Assembly (NCBI RefSeq): GCF_000711895.1
Contig: NZ_JONO01000004.1
Location: 124,001 to 188,000, forward strand
Direction of reading: 5' to 3'
DNA: 64,000 bases
From: Photorhabdus australis DSM 17609
GTDB lineage: Bacteria > Pseudomonadota > Gammaproteobacteria > Enterobacterales > Enterobacteriaceae
The notes beneath the pieces were generated by a model, which was given only the letters and a program-made list of their open reading frames with translations, did not search any database and was not told the origin of the DNA. A program made the position numbers and the translations under genes. Numbering within the stretch: the first letter of the stretch is position 1; each line of letters opens with the position of its first letter. Positions 58,824-64,000 of this stretch are shown piece after piece.

Positions 58824-60431
58824 ATGACAACTTCCTCTAAAAAGACTGGGTTATTAAAGCTAGGGATCAGCTTAATTGCATTGGCAGTCACTGCTAGCGT
58901 TCAGGCAAAAACATTGGTTTATTGCTCTGAAGGTTCACCAGAAGGATTTAACCCACAATTGTTCACAGCGGGTACAACTTATGATGCTAGTTCCAGACCT
59001 CTGTACAACCGTTTGGTTGATTTCAAAACAGGTAAAACGGAAATTATCCCGAGTCTGGCTGAAAAATGGGATATTAGTGATGACGGTAAAGTTTACACGT
59101 TTCATCTGCGCAAAGGCGTTAAGTGGCACGATAACAAAGACTTCAAACCAAGCCGCGAATTCAATGCTGATGATGTGATTTATACTTTCATGCGGCAAAA
59201 AGATGCAAACCACCCATACCACAAGGTGTCAGGCGGCAGCTATGAGTATTTTATTGGCATGGGTATGGGTGAGATGATCAATAAGGTTGAAAAAGTAGAC
59301 GATTATACTGTTCGGATTGAGCTAAGCCGCCCGGAAGCGCCATTCCTGGCTGACTTAGGAATGGATTTCGCTTCTATTATGTCAGCAGAATATGCCGATA
59401 AGATGATGAAAGCCGGTACGCCGGAGAAAGTCGATCTGAATCCAATTGGTACAGGCCCATTCCAGTTGGTGCAATATCAGAAAGATTCTCGCATTCTGTA
59501 TAAAGCCTTCAAAGAATATTGGGGAGATAAAGCCAAAGTTGACCGGCTAGTTTTCGCTATTACTCCCGATGCATCCGTTCGTTATGCAAAATTACAGAAA
59601 AACGAATGTCAGATCATGCCATACCCAAATCCGGCGGACATTGCTCGCATGAAGCAGGATAAAGATATCGTCTTGATGGAACAGCCTGGTCTGAATGTTG
59701 GTTATGTTGCTTTCAACGTCACCAAAAAGCCACTGGATAACGTCAAAGTTCGCCAGGCGCTGGCAATGGCTGTCAATAAAGACGCTATCATTGATGCGGT
59801 TTATCAGGGGGCTGGTCAGAAAGCCAAAAATCTGATTCCACCAACGATGTGGAGTTACGACAATACTCTGAAAGATTACCCATACGATCCGGAAAAAGCG
59901 AAACAGCTACTAAAAGAAGCAGGAATGAGCGATGGTTTTGCTATCGACTTGTGGGCAATGCCAGTACAACGACCGTATAACCCGAATGCTCGTCGTATGG
60001 CTGAAATGGTTCAAGCTGATTGGGCGAAAATTGGTGTTAAGGCCAAAATTGTCAGCTATGAATGGGGTGAATACTTAAAACGGGCTAAAGATGGCGAACA
60101 TCAAATTGTGATGATGGGTTGGACGGGGGACAATGGGGACCCGGATAACTTCTTCGCAACTTTGTTTAGCTGCGCAGCTAAAGAACGAGGTTCCAACTAC
60201 TCTAAATGGTGTTACAAGCCGTTTGAAGATGTCATTCAGCCAGCACGGATCGCTTCTGAACATGCTAAACGTGTTGAACTTTATAAGCAGGCTCAGGCTG
60301 TGATGCACGAACAGGTTCCGGCGCTGATTATCGCTCATTCCACAGTTTATGAACCGGTACGTAAAGAGGTGAAAGGTTATGTCGTTGATCCTCTGGGCAG
60401 GCATATTTTCAGCAACGTATCTCTTGAATAA
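58824..60431 (+). CDS. dppA: periplasmic dipeptide-binding protein DppA
   Basis: Solute-binding protein of the dipeptide ABC importer (535 aa, same as E. coli). ATG at 58824 has GGAGTG upstream. Signal peptide [20 protein letters not shown]... cleaved after VQA, mature start [19 protein letters not shown]. The SBP family 5 signature is around [20 protein letters not shown] and conserved [11 protein letters not shown]-like block ([20 protein letters not shown]). The separate hairpin-rich gap before dppB allows more DppA than membrane parts. Confidence 0.96.
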   Translation: MTTSSKKTGLLKLGISLIALAVTASVQAKTLVYCSEGSPEGFNPQLFTAGTTYDASSRPLYNRLVDFKTGKTEIIPSLAEKWDISDDGKVYTFHLRKGVKWHDNKDFKPSREFNADDVIYTFMRQKDANHPYHKVSGGSYEYFIGMGMGEMINKVEKVDDYTVRIELSRPEAPFLADLGMDFASIMSAEYADKMMKAGTPEKVDLNPIGTGPFQLVQYQKDSRILYKAFKEYWGDKAKVDRLVFAITPDASVRYAKLQKNECQIMPYPNPADIARMKQDKDIVLMEQPGLNVGYVAFNVTKKPLDNVKVRQALAMAVNKDAIIDAVYQGAGQKAKNLIPPTMWSYDNTLKDYPYDPEKAKQLLKEAGMSDGFAIDLWAMPVQRPYNPNARRMAEMVQADWAKIGVKAKIVSYEWGEYLKRAKDGEHQIVMMGWTGDNGDPDNFFATLFSCAAKERGSNYSKWCYKPFEDVIQPARIASEHAKRVELYKQAQAVMHEQVPALIIAHSTVYEPVRKEVKGYVVDPLGRHIFSNVSLE

Positions 60432-60491
60432 TTTTGTTTTTACTCGGTTGTGATAGCCATCTCCCTGATTTTTCAGCGGGGATGGCGATTT

Positions 60492-60587
60492 CTCCTCAGC
60501 TATCAGTCATCACTGAGGAGGCTGACAAACAAGTAGAGGCAAGAAGTTCATTGAGTTGTGAGCGAAAGGGGGAAAGTCCTCCCCCTT
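60492..60587 (+). terminator. hairpins between dppA and dppB
   Basis: CTCCTCAG / CTGAGGAG (60492-60499, 60513-60520) and AAGGGGGA / TCCCCCTT (60566-60573, 60580-60587). They probably protect the dppA messenger 3' end or attenuate transcription into dppBCDF. Confidence 0.6.
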
Positions 60588-60644
60588 ATCAAGCCAAGCG
60601 GCCTGAGAGCTGTAACCGGCATTTAAAAAAAGAGAGTTTGGGAT

Positions 60645-61664
60645 ATGTTGCAGTTCATACTCCGACGTCTGGGGTTAGTGATCCCAACGTTTATCGGCAT
60701 TACTTTGCTGACTTTTGCTTTTGTCCATATGATCCCCGGAGACCCGGTGATAATTATGGCGGGGGAACGTGGAATATCGGCTGAGCGTCATGCTCAGCTA
60801 ATGGCTGAAATGGGGCTGGATAAGCCACTCTGGCAGCAATACTTTCATTATGTGAATGGTGTATTACACGGAGATCTTGGTATCTCCCTGAAAAGTCGCA
60901 TCTCTGTGTGGGAAGAATTTGTTCCCCGTTTCAAGGCAACCCTCGAACTGGGGGTATGCGCCATGTTGTTCGCTATTGCTGTGGGTATTCCGGTTGGAGT
61001 ACTGGCCGCAGTCAAGCGAGGATCGGTTTTTGATCATACTGCAATAGGGCTTTCTTTAACCGGATATTCTATGCCGATCTTCTGGTGGGGGATCATGTTG
61101 ATCATGTTGGTCTCTGTCCAGTTGGATCTGACTCCGGTATCCGGGAGGATAAGCGACAGTGTTTTCCTTGATGACAGCAATCCGCTGACGGGTTTTATGC
61201 TGATTGATACCCTTATCTGGGGAGAAGAAGGCGATTTCAAAGATGCCATGATGCATATGATCTTGCCTGCTATTGTCTTGGGAACGATTCCACTGGCGGT
61301 CATTGTCCGTATGACTCGCTCTTCTATGTTGGAAGTGTTGGGTGAGGATTATATCCGTACTGCACGTGCCAAAGGCTTGAGCCGTATCCGGGTGATTGTG
61401 GTTCATGCTCTGCGCAATGCATTGCTGCCAGTTGTGACCGTCATAGGCTTGCAGGTGGGTATTATGCTGGCAGGGGCAATCTTGACTGAAACCATTTTCT
61501 CCTGGCCGGGGCTTGGACGCTGGTTGATCGATGCCCTGCAACGCCGAGATTATCCGGTGGTGCAGGGAGGCGTATTACTGGTGGCGATCATGATCATCCT
61601 GGTAAATCTGGTGGTTGACGTGCTGTATGGCATTGTTAACCCGCGTATCCGTCATAAGAAATAG
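60645..61664 (+). CDS. dppB: dipeptide ABC transporter permease DppB
   Basis: 339 aa inner-membrane permease (E. coli same length). Starts MLQFILRRLGLVIPTFIGIT; six membrane segments; the EAA loop reads EDYIRTARAKGLSRIRVIVV near residue 225. Pairs with DppC to form the membrane channel. Confidence 0.96.
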   Translation: MLQFILRRLGLVIPTFIGITLLTFAFVHMIPGDPVIIMAGERGISAERHAQLMAEMGLDKPLWQQYFHYVNGVLHGDLGISLKSRISVWEEFVPRFKATLELGVCAMLFAIAVGIPVGVLAAVKRGSVFDHTAIGLSLTGYSMPIFWWGIMLIMLVSVQLDLTPVSGRISDSVFLDDSNPLTGFMLIDTLIWGEEGDFKDAMMHMILPAIVLGTIPLAVIVRMTRSSMLEVLGEDYIRTARAKGLSRIRVIVVHALRNALLPVVTVIGLQVGIMLAGAILTETIFSWPGLGRWLIDALQRRDYPVVQGGVLLVAIMIILVNLVVDVLYGIVNPRIRHKK

Positions 61665-61674
61665 GGGGCACATT

Positions 61675-62577
61675 ATGTCTCAAGTGACTGAGCCTGTAGC
61701 AAACAATGCGCCTAAAATTATGACGCCGATACAGGAGTTCTGGTATTACTTCAAGCGTAATAAAGGGGCGGTTGTTGGTCTGGTTTATATTGTATTGATG
61801 TTACTCATTGCGCTGTTGGCCGGGGTACTCGCTCCACATGGTGCGGCTGAGCAGTTCCGTGATTCCTTGCTGACGCCACCAGTGTGGCAGGAAGGAGGAA
61901 GCTGGCAGTTTATTCTGGGTACTGATGATGTAGGGCGTGATTTACTTTCACGCCTGATGTATGGCGCCCGGCTGTCATTGCTGGTGGGATGTCTGGTTGT
62001 GGTGTTATCCCTGCTGATGGGCGTTATGCTGGGTGTGCTGGCAGGTTATTTCGGTGGTGTGGTGGATATTATCATCATGCGTATCGTGGATATTATGCTG
62101 GCACTGCCAAGCTTGTTATTGGCTCTGGTGTTAGTAGCAATATTTGGCCCATCAATTGTCAATGCTTCGCTGGCACTGACTTTTGTTGCTCTGCCACATT
62201 ACATCCGTTTAACGCGCGCTGCGGTACTGGTGGAAGTTAATCGCGATTATGTCACTGCTTCACTAGTGGCGGGTGCTGGTTCCATGCGTCAGATGTTTGT
62301 CAATATTTTGCCTAACTGTCTGGCACCGTTGATTGTGCAGGCTTCTCTGGGTTTTTCTAATGCCATTCTCGATATGGCTGCTTTAGGTTTTCTGGGAATG
62401 GGGGCACAGCCACCCACGCCGGAATGGGGAACGATGCTGTCTGATGTATTGCAGTTTGCCCAAAGTGCCTGGTGGGTGGTGACATTCCCGGGATTGGCAA
62501 TTCTGCTGACAGTGTTGGCATTTAACCTGATGGGTGACGGTTTGCGTGATGCACTTGATCCTAAACTCAAGCAGTAG
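61675..62577 (+). CDS. dppC: dipeptide ABC transporter permease DppC
   Basis: 300 aa (E. coli 300). ATG at 61675 with AGGGGG upstream; the longer open frame upstream overlaps dppB and is ignored. Starts MSQVTEPVANNAPKIMTPIQ, six membrane segments, EAA-type loop VNRDYVTASLVAGAGSMRQM. Confidence 0.96.
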   Translation: MSQVTEPVANNAPKIMTPIQEFWYYFKRNKGAVVGLVYIVLMLLIALLAGVLAPHGAAEQFRDSLLTPPVWQEGGSWQFILGTDDVGRDLLSRLMYGARLSLLVGCLVVVLSLLMGVMLGVLAGYFGGVVDIIIMRIVDIMLALPSLLLALVLVAIFGPSIVNASLALTFVALPHYIRLTRAAVLVEVNRDYVTASLVAGAGSMRQMFVNILPNCLAPLIVQASLGFSNAILDMAALGFLGMGAQPPTPEWGTMLSDVLQFAQSAWWVVTFPGLAILLTVLAFNLMGDGLRDALDPKLKQ

Positions 62578-62589
62578 TGAGGTAGCGAA

Positions 62590-63570
62590 ATGGCACTGTT
62601 AAATGTAGAAAAATTATCGGTTCACTTCGGTGACGAAGAGGCGCCATTCCGCGCCGTTGACCGCATCAGCTACCGTGTAGAGCAGGGTCAGGTTGTCGGG
62701 ATTGTTGGCGAATCTGGTTCTGGTAAGTCGGTTAGTTCATTGGCTGTGATGGGATTGATTGATTATCCGGGCAGAGTGATGGCGGACAAACTGGAATTTA
62801 ATCAGCGTGATTTGACCAAAATCTCCGAGAAAGAGCGCCGCCAATTGGTCGGGGCGGAAGTGGCAATGATATTTCAAGACCCGATGACCAGTCTGAACCC
62901 TTGTTATACCGTTGGGTATCAGATAATGGAGGCGCTGAAAGTACATCAGGGTGGAAATCGTCGTACCCGCCGCCAGCGGTCGATTGATTTGCTGACATTG
63001 GTTGGTATTCCCGATCCGGCTTCGCGTCTGGATGTTTATCCACATCAGTTATCGGGTGGTATGAGTCAACGAGTCATGATCGCAATGGCGATTGCTTGCC
63101 GACCAAAATTACTGATTGCTGATGAACCGACAACGGCTTTGGATGTCACTATTCAGGCGCAAGTTATTGAACTGTTGTTGGAGTTGCAACAACGGGAAAA
63201 TATGGCGTTGGTATTAATCACCCATGACCTGGCATTGGTTGCGGAAGCGGCTCATCATATTATCGTGATGTATGCCGGTCAGGTTGTGGAATCCGGCAAA
63301 GCATCAGAGATCTTCCGGGCGCCACGCCATCCGTATACTCAGGCGCTGCTTAGGGCATTACCTGAATTTGCTGCGGATAAATCCCGTCTTGCCTCTTTAC
63401 CGGGCGTTGTACCGGGGAAATATGACCGACCTATCGGTTGCTTGCTAAATCCTCGTTGTCCATATGCTGGTGACTATTGTCGTCAGGTGGAGCCGGAATT
63501 AAGAACGGTAGGAGAACGTCAGGTGAAATGCCATATGCCACTGGATGATGCGGGGAGGCCAACGATATGA
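62590..63570 (+). CDS. dppD: dipeptide ABC transporter ATPase DppD
   Basis: 326 aa. Walker A GESGSGKS near residue 40, ABC signature [16 protein letters not shown], Walker [15 protein letters not shown], and a C-terminal oligopeptide-transporter extension with cysteines ([16 protein letters not shown]) that in relatives holds an iron-sulphur cluster. Its TGA overlaps the dppF ATG (ATGA). Confidence 0.96.
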   Translation: MALLNVEKLSVHFGDEEAPFRAVDRISYRVEQGQVVGIVGESGSGKSVSSLAVMGLIDYPGRVMADKLEFNQRDLTKISEKERRQLVGAEVAMIFQDPMTSLNPCYTVGYQIMEALKVHQGGNRRTRRQRSIDLLTLVGIPDPASRLDVYPHQLSGGMSQRVMIAMAIACRPKLLIADEPTTALDVTIQAQVIELLLELQQRENMALVLITHDLALVAEAAHHIIVMYAGQVVESGKASEIFRAPRHPYTQALLRALPEFAADKSRLASLPGVVPGKYDRPIGCLLNPRCPYAGDYCRQVEPELRTVGERQVKCHMPLDDAGRPTI

Positions 63571-64000
63571 GTGAACAGACTTATCAGGAACGGAAAACAT
63601 CGACAACGCCGTTATTAAAAGCGATAGAACTGAAAAAATATTACCCGATCAAAGGGGGATTTTTTTCACCTGCTCGTACGGTAAAAGCGCTGGATGGTAT
63701 CTCTTTCGAACTGGAGAAAGGAAAAACGCTAGCAGTTGTTGGTGAATCTGGTTGTGGTAAATCCACGCTAGGACGGTTGCTGACGATGATTGAAAAGCCG
63801 ACAGAGGGTGAACTTTATTATCAGGGGCAGGACTTACTGGTACCAAATAAGGAAGCTGAAAAGTTACGCCGCCAGAAAATCCAGATTGTGTTCCAAAATC
63901 CTTATGGTTCACTTAATCCACGGAAGAAAGTTGGACAGATCCTGGAGGAACCGCTGCTAATCAATACCAAACTGAGTGCACATGAGCGCAAAGAGCAGGT
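63567..64000 (+). CDS. dppF: dipeptide ABC transporter ATPase DppF (partial)
   Basis: First 144 codons: [20 protein letters not shown], Walker [11 protein letters not shown]-loop [20 protein letters not shown]. Cut by the window end. Completes the dppABCDF operon, with translation coupled to dppD. Confidence 0.95.
   Translation, partial: MSEQTYQERKTSTTPLLKAIELKKYYPIKGGFFSPARTVKALDGISFELEKGKTLAVVGESGCGKSTLGRLLTMIEKPTEGELYYQGQDLLVPNKEAEKLRRQKIQIVFQNPYGSLNPRKKVGQILEEPLLINTKLSAHERKEQ

Overview
The window reads as a chromosomal segment of Photorhabdus (luminescens/laumondii group), a nematode-symbiotic, insect-pathogenic Enterobacterales. The evidence is an E. coli-like gene backbone with AT-rich spacers, five ERIC-type intergenic repeats, a PAS4-LuxR regulator, and an eleven-gene chaperone-usher fimbrial operon behind an invertible segment, which matches my knowledge of the Photorhabdus mad (maternal adhesion) locus. 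No database search was possible; gene names rest on recalled family sequences.

Backbone. The E. coli order yicH - xanP - gltS - recG - (trmH) - spoT - rpoZ - gmk - ligB - yicG can be followed from 3.1 to 44.4 kb, opened by insertions. Left of it are the start of a cstA-family gene, yihX, dtd and yiiD/fabY. Right of it are yidR, yidQ, avtA, tag, glyQS, tRNA-Pro and the dipeptide importer dppABCDF, which runs off the window.

Insertions. (1) A YafQ-type toxin-antitoxin pair between fabY and yicH, flanked by an 18-bp near-direct repeat of the fabY end. (2) An HpaB-type flavin monooxygenase next to a decayed xanP and a tnpB scrap, with a perfect PurR-type operator left behind. (3) A methyltransferase, a GC-rich ParE-type toxin-antitoxin pair and 2.1 kb of decaying AT-rich DNA between gltS and recG. 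(4) The mad region (16.5-28.1 kb) between recG and spoT, where trmH normally lies: a FimB-like recombinase, a 34-bp inverted repeat around 259 bp, then madA-K (pilins, three chaperones, usher, adhesin, CaiF/GrlA-like regulator, membrane protein). (5) Upstream of gmk, an orphan HicB and a tandem array (32.2-37.8 kb, minus strand) of genes derived from the 5' part of the mad adhesin gene. Two copies keep leader plus putative receptor-binding domain and stop at the linker before the pilin domain; one has the leader fused to RCC1-like repeats; one is a miniature repeat protein. (6) Three copies of the ligB 5' end separated by a ParE-type pair and by a TnpB element that has cut ccdB. (7) An arsenic-type arsM/padR pair, a PAS4-LuxR regulator and a DUF1266 protein right of tRNA-Pro.

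How parts work together. The recombinase probably flips the promoter segment so that the mad fimbria is made by only part of the population; the neighbouring array looks like a reservoir or spin-off family of the tip adhesin. PadR probably senses a thiophilic metalloid and controls arsM through TCAATGTATA-type sites. The most notable undescribed material is the modular adhesin-leader array with its conserved 17-codon upstream ORFs, and the toxin-antitoxin insertions flanked by host-gene duplications.
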